Shown: positions 20,828 to 32,701 of the stretch, one piece after another
How the letters are laid out: each line of letters begins with the position of its first letter
Position numbering within the stretch: position 1 is the stretch's first letter
Origin: Phaeosaccion multiseriatum
Taxonomy: Eukaryota; Ochrophyta, other classes
Direction: 5' to 3'
DNA: 64,000 nucleotides
NCBI GenBank assembly: GCA_965112735.1
Contig: OZ218957.1
Coordinates: 1,488,001 to 1,552,000, forward strand
The notes under the pieces: generated by a model
Databases searched by the model: none
Told to the model about the DNA's origin: nothing
Seen by the model: the letters and a program-made list of their open reading frames with translations, nothing else
Program-made: the position numbers and the translations under genes

Positions 20828-22978
20828 ATGGCAGGGGACGACAGGGGGGCCCCGCGGCCCCCCGGAGCCCAGGAGACACCGGCAAACCTCACAGCAACCC
20901 AGCAGGAGCCACCTATGAGCCGCGATCAGCGGGGGCTCGAAAGAAGGGAGAGACGGGCAGCGGCAGCAGCAATTCGCCAAACACCAGCACGGGAAGGCGT
21001 GCCCACCCCCATCACGGCTCCACCAGCGGCCGCAGCACCCCGCAACACCCTCCCGCAGGACCCACAGCTCCCACCAGCACTCACGGAACCCACAGCAACA
21101 GCAGCGGAAGCCCACCCCCCGCAGCAGCAACCACAACCGATCTCAACGACACGGCAACAAACAGCACCGGCCGCCAGGAGATCTACCACGCCCGCCAGCG
21201 AGACAACAGGCCCTACAACAGCACCACCCCCCACAGCGACCAGCCCAGCACCCATGCAGCCAACCACGAGGCCAAGGGGACGAAGCAGGACCCCCCGAGC
21301 ACGCAGCCCGGAAAGGCCAACCGCCACTTTCCGAGCCTCAGATCCAGCCCAAACCACCAACGCGTCAACTCACAGAAACGCACACGGGATCACAGAGCAA
21401 ATCGTCTCCATCCTCCAAGACGAATACGAAGACACCCACCTCACAGCCACGACCCCCATACGGCAACACCCGAACCTCTTCTTCAACGAACAAGCGCCAG
21501 CATCCGCCAGCCGACGCATCAGCGCTGAGTTCGCAAGCCTAAACCTCACCGCGACGGAACTGACCCACCACAACACGGCCGAGGCCATCGCCGACCTCGT
21601 ACGACCACCCCCCACGACGCACGAGGAAGAGACAGCATCACTCGAAACAGACACGCATGGACACGCACCAACGACATGGAGCAACACCATACGCCACCAG
21701 CGCGACGCGGCGCTCCCGCCTACCAACTCGCACTTCTATATGCCCCTCCTCAGACAAGCTCTAAGGAGCGGAGGCCCCCCCACCACCCCCGGAAGACCAC
21801 ATGGGGGAGGAGATTACCCCCTTGGATGGCAACAGATCGTAGAGGCCTATGCCCACACGCTCGCAGGCCAAGAGATCACCTCCAACGAGTTGGTCAACGA
21901 CTACATCACCGCCTCACGACAGGAGGAACTCATCGCGGTATTACCCGACGTCCAAGCCATCGTTGAGCGCTACGGCCACGCCCTACGCGACCACACCAAC
22001 AACACCACCACCTCCCCCTTCGCCAACACCATGGCCACACCGTGGTGGGCGCCGGGGCAAGCCCTCGCCTTACGCACGAGGCAGGCCCCCCGGGGAACCG
22101 CACCAGGACCGCCAACACCCCCCACCCAAAGTGACACAACCACGCCACAGACGGACGACACCCACAACAACACCACAGCGTACCGCAGGAACATTGACAA
22201 CAACTACATCGCCACGGGAGTCCTCTGCAACTTCGAACAGTGCAATGACACCTTCGTCACGGTCGGCAGGTCCAGAGACCGCCTCAACAGGCACCAGTTG
22301 AGCCACCACCCCAACCGCGGCCGAGAGTGGGAACGATGGATGCGCGAACACCACCCCCAGGCCGCGTCAATCCTGTGGTACCGCGCCAACGGCCCACAGA
22401 GCGGACCACAGAACAGAACGTATCAGCTACGTGACTGTATACGTGGATGCGGCAACCTGGCCCACAGAAACTCCGGCAGATCCCTCCTCAGAAGCTTCCC
22501 GCAAGCAGGCCTACGGCAGCCCATATGCCACACATGCATACGAGCATACGAAGCAGCACACCTCCCGGCATCGTCAACCATCCCACCACGAGCTCGCAGC
22601 ATGCCCCCACCGACAAGAGCAGGTGGGACAGACACTACACGGGAGCACGACCCGGAGGGAGAAGGGAGAGGAGAGCGAGCGGGACACAGGGGAGGGGGAC
22701 GAGGAGACCGCGACGGAAGAGTAGTAGCAGGGGGGGAGAGGGCGAAAACAGCAGAGGCGGAGGAGAGCGCCCAGCACTGGCACGGGAAGCAGCGGCAGAA
22801 GGAGGGGAAGGGCAAGCAGAGGGAGGAGGTGACGAAGCAGAAGGAGGAGGCGACCCCACCAACAACGAGGAGCTACCCAACTGCCCGGTGTGTATGGAAC
22901 CGCTCACTGGCCAAGCACAAGTCGCCATGCACGAAGACGAACATCACGTGCACAACCACTGCGCATTGGGAGTCATGA
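20828..22978 (+). CDS. Retroelement A ORF1: N-terminal Pro/Thr-rich region and C2H2-like finger
   Basis: 716 residues from an ATG in a perfect GCCACCATGG context. The first 170 residues are Ala/Pro/Thr/Arg-rich and probably disordered. A conserved middle follows (LGWQQIVEAYAHTLAGQEITSNELVNDYI), then CNFEQCNDTF...HQLSHH, which has C2H2-like spacing, and a Cys pair region CIRGCGNLAHRN...CHTCIRAYEAAH. After about 22737 the frame departs from that of copy E, so the last 80 residues are probably out-of-frame. Function in the element is likely nucleic-acid binding (inferred). Confidence 0.75.
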   Translation: MAGDDRGAPRPPGAQETPANLTATQQEPPMSRDQRGLERRERRAAAAAIRQTPAREGVPTPITAPPAAAAPRNTLPQDPQLPPALTEPTATAAEAHPPQQQPQPISTTRQQTAPAARRSTTPASETTGPTTAPPPTATSPAPMQPTTRPRGRSRTPRARSPERPTATFRASDPAQTTNASTHRNAHGITEQIVSILQDEYEDTHLTATTPIRQHPNLFFNEQAPASASRRISAEFASLNLTATELTHHNTAEAIADLVRPPPTTHEEETASLETDTHGHAPTTWSNTIRHQRDAALPPTNSHFYMPLLRQALRSGGPPTTPGRPHGGGDYPLGWQQIVEAYAHTLAGQEITSNELVNDYITASRQEELIAVLPDVQAIVERYGHALRDHTNNTTTSPFANTMATPWWAPGQALALRTRQAPRGTAPGPPTPPTQSDTTTPQTDDTHNNTTAYRRNIDNNYIATGVLCNFEQCNDTFVTVGRSRDRLNRHQLSHHPNRGREWERWMREHHPQAASILWYRANGPQSGPQNRTYQLRDCIRGCGNLAHRNSGRSLLRSFPQAGLRQPICHTCIRAYEAAHLPASSTIPPRARSMPPPTRAGGTDTTREHDPEGEGRGERAGHRGGGRGDRDGRVVAGGERAKTAEAEESAQHWHGKQRQKEGKGKQREEVTKQKEEATPPTTRSYPTARCVWNRSLAKHKSPCTKTNITCTTTAHWES

Positions 22979-24720
22979 GCACGTACCCCAACCGCAACGA
23001 CCACCTCTGCCCCTACTGCCGCAACCCCTGCTACCGGCACACGATCGAGCAGGCCATCACAGCACAAGGAGGGAGAGCTATGGGCCGCGCAAGGGATCGC
23101 CTAGCGAGGGAGCGCAGAGAGTCGCATCAGCAGCACGCGCAGGCCAGCCAAGGACGGCGCCGCCAGTCCCAGCCACCCCCCACCACCCGACACACACCCC
23201 CACCCCAACCTACCGCCCCCCCAGCCCCGATATGCTGCATATGCATGTCTGACGCGGACCCCCCTTTCATCGCACCAACCACGGAGTGGCCAGTACGCAC
23301 CCGACGCTGCCAACACACCGTTCACCCCGCGTGCCTCCTTCACCACCTGAACGACCAAGCCACACTGAGGAGAGCCAACCAGCAGCCCGTCATACCACCA
23401 GGCAACCTCCCCTGCCCCGCGCAAGGCTGCATGGCTGGCTACCAAGCTCAACGAGCCATCCCCGCCCTCAGGACCATCCTCACCCAAGGCAACGCAGCAT
23501 CGGCCTACCAAGGCCCCCTCAACGACCTCGAGAACGCCTATCTAGGCCCAGACCCAAACGAGGACCCGTCGCGTACGGCAACGCCCCAGCACACGACAGC
23601 AACGGCCAGGCTCAACCCGTACCAACCCACCACCCCCACGGGCAGAGGAGGAGGGCGAGGGCACGCGGAAGGAGGAGGAGGAGGAGGAGGAGCAATCGCA
23701 GCAGCGCCAAGTGGAGTAGAAGGACGAAGAGGAGGACGAGGGAGGGGGGAAGGAAACGGACAAGGAGCAGCAGCAGAGAGGGGACCTCAGAGAGAAAGGG
23801 CAGGGGGAGATAGCACACGCACGCAAGGAACCACAGCAGCAGCAGCGAGACGAGGGGGAGGAGGACGGAGCAGAGGCCAAGGAGGTAGCGGCGGGGACGG
23901 AGGGGACGGAGAAGGGCCAGCCAACGACGATACACCCGAGGAAGGATGGCCCATGCAGCACCCAAACGTCCTCCGCCTAGGGGCCCTGGACCCGCAGGGT
24001 ACCATCCTCTCAACACTCGTGTTTGAGACAGTAGCGCAGTGCAACCCCCGCCACGTAAGCTTGATTATCAGCTTACAGCAAAGAGCGCTCAACAACTGGA
24101 ACAGGGCGCTGAGGGCCCACAAGAACGGCCCCACCGACGCCACCCTCCACACCCTTCTGGCATGGGATGTCTTCCACCACCTCCTCCCTGCCATGCTCTT
24201 CTCTAAAGACGGAGCCTACAGCCGCCAGCAGCGGATACAGATGGTCCTCGACCTCGACATCGCCCCACTCGCACAAGCAGCGATAGCCACAGCACACGCA
24301 CGCCGCCCACCACCCCCAGCACAGGCACAGACAGAGGAGCGACGGAGAGAAACCTGCGCCCACCTGCTCACCAAACCCGGAGGCCTGCACAAGGCCGCGG
24401 CGAGGCTCAGCACAAAGAGCAGAGACGGCCACCTCCCTCCCACACACGAGACCTTTCGACGCCTCCAGCAAGCGCACGTCGACGAGAGCCTCGAAGAGAT
24501 CAACACAGCAGCAACAGCAGCCAGGGAGTACGCCAGAACCCAGGTGCAGGAGCACCCCGAGAATGGCAACGACGTCACCAGAGAGGAGATCAGCACAGCC
24601 ATGCTGCTGACCTACCGGAGGGTCAACTACTGGAAGGGCCAAGGAGCAGACGGGCGCAGGGCGAGCCACGTCAAGTACCCCCGGACAGCCCCCAGGAGTA
24701 CGCAATCGTGGAGGCTCTGA
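22447..24720 (+). pseudogene. Retroelement A: RING fingers and N-terminal RT frame, shifted at both ends
   Basis: The true element frame is entered after the G7 run at 22730. It encodes RING-like finger 1 (CPVCMEPL...HNHCALGV...CPYCRNPC), RING-like finger 2 (CCICMSDADPP...CQHTVHPACLLHH...CPAQGC), a Gly-rich linker and the first part of the RT region. A missing C at 24678-24682 then shifts the frame, so it stops at 24718-24720. The first 95 residues from 22447 are out of frame compared with copy E. Confidence 0.7.
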
Positions 24721-27200
24721 CTGACACCTACGAGCTGCTCCGAACGGGGGACACTCCACTGCCTCCACAGCTCGCCAAACGGTGGTTCAGCACCAGCGCC
24801 GCAGCCCTCGGCGAGAAAGCGCGTCCTGTGACATCCCCCAACCTCTACCGCAGCCTCGTGGAGAGCTGTCACATGAAGCTCATCGCGGACAGGGTGGGCC
24901 CAGAGCTCAGAAGCGCAGGACAGCTAGCGGTAGCGGTCAGAGGCGGAGGGGAAACACACGCCGCAGCAGCCCAGCTAGCGCACGATGCCGGCAAAACCGT
25001 CGTGCTGCATGACATCACCAAGGCCTACACCCGCGTGTCGCGTGCCAGAGGCGTCCTAGCCTCAGGCGCACTCCCTACCATCGACCCAGCAGGCATCAAC
25101 TACGCCATCGCCAGCCTCTCCCACGCCTCCGCCCACAACGCCCTCACACCAGACGGCACCCAGACCATCCACCAGAGCTCCGGAGTCAACCAAGGAGCAC
25201 CAGAAGGGCCTCTCATGTTCGCAGCCGCCATCCACCCAGTGCTGAAAGTTCAGAACACAGCCGACACCGCAGCGAACCGCCCCACCATCTCCGCCTACGC
25301 AGACGACCTCATGGACCAGCTGGAACCCGACGCACCCCTACAGACCTACGCCCCACGCCATGCCCATCTCCAAGCCCAATTCCGAGGCTTGGGCCTCGAG
25401 TTCAACGAGAGGAAAACGGTTTACCTCATGGGCAAAGGCAAACAGCCAACACAGGCTGACAGGGACCACGCCCAACGGCAGGGCGCCACACTTGCCACCG
25501 AGGGTACCGTGGTAGCCGGCATCCCCGTCGGCACAGAGGAGTACATCGAAGAGTACCTCCGCAACATCCTCGGCCAAGAAGACCCCAGGGGCTACCTCCA
25601 ACTCGCCAAACACTGCAGCGAGTGGGACAACACCCAGGCGGCCACCCTCGTCCTCCTCCAATGCCTCCCAGCCAGGCTCACACACCTGGCGAGAGCCATT
25701 GACCCCTCCATCTTCCGACGCGCCCTCGGCAGCAGGGCAGACCGCACCAACAGGGCGACACTGGCCCACATCATGCGACTCCCCGATGCCCCCCCTCTGG
25801 AGCAGGCCGCAGATGCACAAGAGGAGCCATGGACGGAGACACAGCGCCTACAAATGCATACGGCACGGCGCTTCGGCGGCCTCGGCCTCACCAGCCTCCA
25901 CGACATCGCCCCAGCAGCATACCTTGGCAACACGATGCTCACCCTCCCCCCCCTGCTCAGCCGCACCGCACGCCGGGAAGGCTCCCAAGAGAGCGCCCTA
26001 CCGGACCAGCTGTTCACCAACGGAGCCCTCAAGAGCGTCGCCGACAGCGTCAACCTCCTGCACGAGGAGGGGGTCCCTGAGGCCCCCCTCATCCAAGCAG
26101 TGGGTCAGGCACAGTTCGACGAGGCCCGCTCACGCGTACTCGAGCCGCCTGACCACCAAGCCCAAGACACAGCGCGACGCAACGTGCGCAGGAGCCATCA
26201 GGCAGGCCGTCAACCGACCCACGGCGTCCAGAAGGCCCTCACCACCTTCATCCACAAACGCCGCCATGAGGAGCTGACGCAGAGCATCGCCACCATCGAC
26301 GTCACACCGGCAGAGGCACAGAGGGGAGAGGAGACACAGGAAATGGCAACAGCCCGACTCCACTCACAGCGAGGAAGGGGCGCCATGGCCTTCCTCGGAG
26401 CGCTCCCCCACGGCCACAACACCATGGCCCCCGCAGAATGGACCATGGCCCTTCGTCGCAACCTCGGTGTCAACACGCCATACGCGGACCCGCCCCCACC
26501 CTGCCTCGGCACAGGCTGCGCCCGCACGGCAAGCACCACCCACGCCACCATCTGCCCCCGCACCGGCCTCCACAACCACACACACCACCTCCTCGTCAAG
26601 GCCTTCGGGAGGATGATGCACAGCGTGGGCATTGGAGGAGCACGTGTAGAGGACCAGACCTGCTTCGACGGCCCCACGGGCACCCGAGCAGGCCGAGACC
26701 TACGCATGGATCTGACCTATCCCGCAGGTAGCTTCCCGGGAGCGGACGCACCCCTGCGGAGAAACCTCCTCTGCGACATCACCGTCACCAACCCCACCGC
26801 CCCCACCCACGTGGGACGGGCCTCCACCACGCCAGGCCACGCAGCAGCCGCCGCCGAAGAGCGCAAGCGCATTCACTACCTGGGCAGTTTTCTGCCCGGG
26901 ACTTCAACCCTGAAGTGCATTGCAATCGAGACGTACGGCAGACTGGGCCACCAAACGGACGAGCTCATCGAGGCGATGGCCATCCACAAGGCATCAAGAG
27001 GGCTCGGCCCCGCAGCGGCGGCAGCCACGGGCCCCATCAAGGGCCTCCTGCGCCAACAACTGTCCCTCGCCCTTCAACGCGCCCTCTCACAGCGGGAGAT
27101 CAGGTATGGCACCCTCCTTCGAGCCACGATGACGCAGCACGAAGCAGCAGAAACCCTCGACTGGGGGCTCATGGGAGCCATCGACGGAGCGGCCGCCTGA
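24708..27200 (+). pseudogene. Retroelement A: reverse transcriptase and restriction-like endonuclease frame
   Basis: Continuation of the element protein after the frame break at 24680; the ATG at 24708 is simply the first in this frame. RT motifs: ARPVTSPNLYRSLVESCHMKLI, HDITKAYTRV (motif A), SSGVNQGAPEGPLMF (motif B), ISAYADDLMDQ (motif C) and GLEFNERKTVYLM (motif D). The C-terminus has CLGTGC...H...C, then HHLLVKAFGRMM, VEDQ, GRDLRMDLTY and LCDITVTNP, which I read as a CCHC-like finger plus PD-(D/E)XK nuclease. All 830 residues are in frame in this copy, including the segment that is shifted in copy E. Confidence 0.8.
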
Positions 27201-27533
27201 GGAGCAGGAGTACACCAGCCAGCAGACAGCGAGACCATCAGCACACAGCATAGCAACCACAGTTAGTCACGCCTTGTCACCCGCACCACCCACAGTAGGA
27301 TAGTTCACATATCACCTCCACCACCTCACTCCTTCCCACACCCCTTCATCTCCTCCTCCCCCCCTCACTCCCTTCCCATTCCCCATTATCCTCTACTCTA
27401 CCACCCTTACCATCCTCTTCCCCTCCACATCACGCTCCATCAATACCACACATACACGCATCTACACATGGTTACAACTTACCTCGAGCGCTCCAATACT
27501 GAGCCCATAAGCTCTAATATACATCTCACACCC

Positions 27534-27609
27534 CTCCACAGTACACATCTTTCTCACAGCTCCGTGCCTCTTGCATAATCCTCCCTGCTGTGACTGCTTC
27601 TCACACCCC
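27534..27609 (-). pseudogene. Finger repeat of gene copy 1 stranded between elements A and B
   Basis: Minus strand reads GCEKQSQQGGLCKRHGAV, then KMCTVEGCE. One finger with all four ligands is intact. The target-site TCTCACACCC is at both edges. Confidence 0.8.
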
Positions 27610-30600
27610 TACCACCCCCACGGGCAGAGGAGGAGGGCGAGGGCACGCGGAAGGAGGAGGAGGAGGAGGAGGAGGAGGAGGAGCAATCGCAGCAGCGCCA
27701 AGTGGAGTAGAAGGAGGAAGAGGAGGACGAGGGAGGGGGGAAGGAAACGGACAAGGAGCAGCAGCAGAGAGGGGACCTCAGAGAGAAAGGGCAGGGGGAG
27801 ATAGCACACGCACGCAAGGAACCACAGCAGCAGCAGCGAGACGAGGGGGAGGAGGACGGAGCAGAGGCCAAGGAGGTAGCGGCGGGGACGGAGGGGACGG
27901 AGAAGGGCCAGCCAACGACGATACACCCGAGGAAGGATGGCCCATGCAGCACCCAAACGTCCTCCGCCTAGGGGCCCTGGACCCGCAGGGTACCATCCTC
28001 TCAACACTCGTGTTTGAGACAGTAGCGCAGTGCAACCCCCGCCACGTCAGCTCGATTATCAGCTTACAGCAAAGAGCGCTCAACAACTGGAACAGGGCGC
28101 TGAGGGCCCACAAGAACGGCCCCACCGACGCCACCCTCCACACCCTTCTGGCATGGGATGTCTTCCACCACCTCCTCCCTGCCATGCTCTTCTCTAAAGA
28201 CGGAGCCTACAGCCGCCAGCAGCGGATACAGATGGTCCTCGACCTCGACATCGCCCCACTCGCACAAGCAGCGATAGCCACAGCACACGCACGCCGCCCA
28301 CCACCCCCAGCACAGGCACAGACAGAGGAGCGACGGAGAGAAACCTGCGCCCACCTGCTCACCAAACCCGGAGGCCTGCACAAGGCCGCGGCGAGGCTCA
28401 GCACAAAGAGCAGAGACGGCCACCTCCCTCCCACACACGAGACCTTTAGACGCCTCCAGCAAGCGCACGTCGACGAGAGCCTCGAAGAGATCAACACAGC
28501 AGCAGCAGCAGCCAGGGAGTACGCCAGAACCCAGGTGCAGGAGCACCCCGAGAATGGCAACGACGTCACCAGAGAGGAGATCAGCACAGCCATGCTGCTG
28601 ACCTACCGGAGGGTCAACTTCTGGAAGGGCCAAGGAGCAGACGGGCGCAGGGCGAGCCACGTCAAGTACCCCCGGACAGCCCCCAGGAGTACGCAATCGT
28701 GGAGGCTCTGACTGACACCTACGAGCTGCTCCGAACGGGGGACACTCCACTGCCTCCACAGCTCGCCAAACGGTGGTTCAGCACCAGCGCCGCAGCCCTC
28801 GGCGAGAAAGCGCGTCCTGTGACATCCCCCAACCTCTACCGCAGCCTCGTGGAGAGCTGTCACATGAAGCTCATCGCGGACAGGGTGGGCCCAGAGCTCA
28901 GAAGCGCAGGACAGCTAGCGGTAGCGGTCAGAGGCGGAGGGGAAACACACGCCGCAGCAGCCCAGCTAGCGCACGATGCCGGCAAAACCGTCGTGCTGCA
29001 TGACATCACCAAGGCCTACACCCGCGTGTCGCGTGCCAGAGGCGTCCTAGCCTCAGGAGCACTCCCTACCATCGACCCAGCAGGCATCAACTACGCCATC
29101 GCCAGCCTCTCCCACGCCTCCGCCCACAACGCCCTCACACCAGACGGCACCCAGACCATCCACCAGAGCTCCGGAGTCAACCAAGGAGCACCAGAAGGGC
29201 CTCTCATGTTCGCAGCCGCCATCCACCCAGTGCTGAAAGTTCAGAACACAGCCGACACCGCAGCGAACCGCCCCACCATCTCCGCCTACGCAGACGACCT
29301 CATGGACCAGCTGGAACCCGACGCACCCCTACAGACCTACGCCCCACGCCATGCCCATCTCCAAGCCCAATTCCGAGGCTTGGGCCTCGAGTTCAACGAG
29401 AGGAAAACGGTTTACCTCATGGGCAAAGGCAAGCAGCCAACACAGGCTGACAGGGACCACGCCCAACGGCAGGGCGCCACACTTGCCACCGAGGGTACCG
29501 TGGTAGCCGGCATCCCCGTCGGCACGGAGGAGTACATCGAAGAGTACCTCCGCAACATCCTCGGCCAAGAAGACCCCAGGGGCTACCTCCAACTCGCCAA
29601 ACACTGCAGCGAGTGGGACAACACCCAGGCGGCCACCCTCGTCCTCCTCCAATGCCTCCCAGCCAGGCTCACACACCTGGCGAGAGCCATTGACCCCTCC
29701 ATCTTCCGACGCGCCCTCGGCAGCAGGGCAGACCGCACCAACAGAGCGACAATGGCCCACATCATGCGACTCCCCGATGCCCCCCTCTGGAGCAGGCCGC
29801 AGATGCACAAGAGGAGCCATGGACGGAGACACAGCGCCTACAAATGCATACGGCACGGCGCTTCGGCGGCCTCGGCCTCACCAGCCTCCACGACATCGCC
29901 CCAGCAGCATACCTTGGCAACAAGATGCTCACCCTCCCCCCCTGCTCAGCCGCACCGCACGCCGGGAAGGCTCCCAAGAGAGCGCCCTACCGGACCAGCT
30001 GTTCACCAACGGAGCCCTCAAGAGCGTCGCCGACAGCGTCAACCTCCTGCACGAGGAGGGGGTCCCTGAGGCCCCCTCATCCAAGCAGTGGGTCAGGCAC
30101 AGTTCGACGAGGCCCGCTCACGCGTACTCGAGCCGCCTGACCACCAAGCCCAGGACACAGCGCGACGCAACGTGCGCAGGAGCCATCAGGCAGGCCGTCA
30201 ACCGACCCACGGCGTCCAGAAGGCCCTCACCACCTTCATCCACAAACGCCGCCATGAGGAGCTGACGCAGAGCATCGCCACCATCGACGTCACACCGGCA
30301 GAGGCACAGAGGGGAGAGGAGACACAGGAAATGGCAACAGCCCGACTCCACTCACAGCGAGGAAGGGGCGCCATGGCCTTCCTCGGAGCGCTCCCCCACG
30401 GCCACAACACCATGGCCCCCGCAGAATGGACCATGGCCCTTCGTCGCAACCTCGGTGTCAACACGCCATACGCGGACCCGCCCCCACCCTGCCTTGGCAC
30501 AGGCTGCGCCCGCACGGCAAGCACTACCCACGCCACCATCTGCCCCCGCACCGGCCTCCACAACCACACACACCACCTCCTCGTCAAGGCCTTCGGGAGG

Positions 30601-31511
30601 ATGATGCACAGCGTGGGCATTGGAGGAGCACGTGTAGAGGACCAGACCTGCTTCGACGGCCCCACGGGCACCCGAGCAGGCCGAGACCTACGCATGGACC
30701 TGACCTATCCCGCAGGTAGCTTCCCGGGAGCGGACGCACCCCTGCGGAGAAACCTCCTCTGCGACATCACCGTCACCAACCCCACCGCCCCCACTCACGT
30801 GGGACGGGCCTCCACCACGCCAGGCCACGCAGCAGCCGCCGCCGAAGAACGCAAGCGCACCCACTACCTGGGCAGTTTTCTGCCCGGGACTTCAACCCTG
30901 AAGTGCATTGCAATCGAGACGTACGGCAGACTGGGCCACCAAACGGACGAGCTCATCGAGGCGATGGCCATCCACAAGGCATCAAGAGGGCTCGGCCCCG
31001 CAGCGGCGGCAGCCACGGGCCCCATCAAGGGCCTCCTGCGCCAACAACTGTCCCTCGCCCTTCAACGCGCCCTCTCACAGCGGGAGATCAGGTATGGCAC
31101 CCTCCTTCGAGCCACCATGACGCAGCACGAAGCAGCAGAAACCCTCGACTGGGGGCTCATGGGAGCCATCGACGGAGCGGCCGCCTGAGGAGCAGGAGTA
31201 CACCAGCCAGCAGACAGCGAGACCATCAGCACACAGCATAGCAACCACAGTTAGTCACGCCTTGTCACCCGCACCACCCACAGTAGGCTAGTTCACATAT
31301 CACCTCCACCACCTCACTCCTTCCCACACCCCTTCATCTCCTCCTCCCCCCTTCACTCCCTTCCCATTCCCCATTATCCTCTACTCTACCACCCTTACCA
31401 TCCTCTTCCCCTCCACCTCACGCTCCATCAATACCACACATACACGCATCTACATATGGTTACAACTTACCTCGAGCGCTCCAATACTGAGCCCATAAGC
31501 TCTAATATACA
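27610..31511 (+). mobile_element. Non-LTR retrotransposon copy B, 5'-truncated
   Basis: Begins inside the Gly-rich linker after RING 2 (corresponding to about 23629 of copy A). It carries the RT and endonuclease regions and a normal 3' UTR and 3' end. Flanks: TCTCACACCCC on the left, TCTCACACCCCTTCACAG on the right. In many substitutions (SSIIS, NFWKG, ATMAHIM) it groups with copy E and not with adjacent copy A. Confidence 0.9.
27611..31188 (+). pseudogene. Retroelement B RT/endonuclease coding region, three frame breaks
   Basis: Coding runs in three blocks: up to 28711, 28699-30069 and 30088-31188. The breaks are in homopolymers: C5 at 28669-28673 (six in copies D and E), C6 near 29771 (seven in A and D), and the C run near 29935 (eight in A and D), plus a shortened C run near 30075. 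The RT catalytic motifs and the endonuclease motifs are present. Confidence 0.75.
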
Positions 31512-31669
31512 TCTCACACCCCTTCACAGTACACGTCTTTCTCACAGCTCCGTGCCTAGTGCATAATCCTCCCTGCTGTGACTGCTTCTGGCACCCCTCC
31601 ACGGTACACCTCTTGACCACAGCTCCGTGCCTAATGCATAATCCTCCCCGCTGCGACTGCTTCCCACAC
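31512..31669 (-). pseudogene. Two finger repeats of gene copy 1 between elements B and C
   Basis: Minus strand encodes CGKQSQRGGLCIRHG, CTVEGCQKQSQQGGLCTRHG and CTVKGCE. At the high-coordinate edge the sequence is TCCCACAC and not TCTCACAC, so the codon reads GCG(K). The same variant appears on the far side of element C. Confidence 0.8.
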
Positions 31670-32495
31670 GACCTACGCATGGATCTGACCTATCCCGCAG
31701 GTAGCTTCCCGGGAGCGGACGCACCCCTGCGGAGAAACCTCCTCTGCGACATCACCGTCACCAACCCCACCGCCCCCACCCACGTGGGACGGGCCTCCAC
31801 CACGCCAGGCCACGCAGCAGCCGCCGCCGAAGAGCGCAAGCGCACGCACTCCCTGGGCAGTTTTCTGCCCGGGACTTCAACCCTCAAGTGCATTGCGATC
31901 GAGACGTACGGCAGACTGGGCCACCAAACGGACGAGCTCATCGAGGCGATGGCCATCCACAAGGCATCAAGAGGGCTCGGCCCCGCAGCGGCGGCAGCCA
32001 CGGGCCCCCTCAAGGGCCTCCTGCGCCAACAACTGTCCCTCGCCCTTCAACGCGCCCTCTCACAGCGGGAGATCAGGTATGGCACCCTCCTTCGAGCCAC
32101 GATGACGCAGCACGAAGCAGCAGAAACCCTCGACTGGGGGCTCATGGGAGCCATCGACGGAGCGGCCGCCTGAGGAGCAGGAGTACACCAGCCAGCAGAC
32201 AGCGAGACCATCAGCACACAGCATAGCAACCACAGTTAGTCACGCCTTGTCACCCGCACCACCCACAGTAGGATAGTTCACATATCACCTCCACCACCTC
32301 ACTCCTTCCCACACCCCTTCATCTCCTCCTCCCCCCCTCACTCCCTTCCCATTCCCCATTATCCTCTACTCTACCACCCTTACCATCCTCTTCCCCTCCA
32401 CATCACGCTCCATCAATACCACACATCCACGCATCTACACATGGTTACAACTTACCTCGAGCGCTCCAATACTGAGCCCATAAGCTCTAATATAC
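31670..32495 (+). mobile_element. Non-LTR retrotransposon copy C, strongly 5'-truncated
   Basis: Starts at the codons for RDLRMDLTYPAG in the endonuclease region and runs in frame to the element stop (32171-32173) and through the whole 3' UTR. It is flanked on both sides by the private variant TCCCACAC, which makes it a clear target-site duplication. Confidence 0.92.
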
Positions 32496-32701
32496 ATCCC
32501 ACACCCCTCCACAGTACACATCTTGACCACAGCTCCATGCCCAGTGCATAATCCTCCTTGGACCCGATGCTTCTCACACCCCTCCACAGTGCACGTCTTA
32601 CGCATTCTCACAGCTCCGTGGCCCGAGCAAAGTGCGCCCTGCTGCGAATGCTTCTCACACCCCTCCCCAGTCCACGGTTTTGGATCCCGGCTGCGAGACA
32701 A
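32496..32701 (-). pseudogene. Finger repeats of gene copy 1 upstream of element C
   Basis: Minus strand encodes WTGEGCEKHSQQGALCSGHG, CTVEGCEKHRVQGGLCTGHG and CTVEGCG. The first finger lacks its first Cys (WTGEGC), so it is probably the edge of the array or degenerate. Upstream (above 32701) the similarity ends. Confidence 0.7.

Larger units (their letters stand above)
20801..27533 (+). mobile_element. Non-LTR retrotransposon copy A, full length
   Basis: Starts with a T run and CTGCTTAAGACAGGGCCACC before ATG at 20828. Ends with a pyrimidine-rich 3' UTR of about 330 bp whose last bases are AAGCTCTAATATACA; there is no poly(A). The flanks are TCTCACAC of the finger gene on both sides. Coding is split by two 1-nt differences from copy E: after G7 at 22730-22736 and in C5 at 24678-24682. 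In its shared variants copy A is closest to copy D. Confidence 0.9.

Noticed and set aside
20801-21136. N-terminal part of a 395-residue minus-strand frame joined to the finger gene
   Set aside because: It is antisense to the 5' coding region of retroelement A. Only the part below 20800 is finger-gene sequence. A chimeric transcript is possible but not supported.
24073-24768. Repeated minus-strand frames of 128-266 residues inside each retroelement copy (also at 28064, 48999, 58294)
   Set aside because: They recur only because the sense sequence recurs. Their composition is that of the complement of GC-rich Ala/Arg/Thr codons.
31512-32701. Finger repeats as part of the retroelement protein
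   Set aside because: They are on the opposite strand, lie outside the target duplications, and join in frame with the host-type C-terminal domain when the elements are removed.
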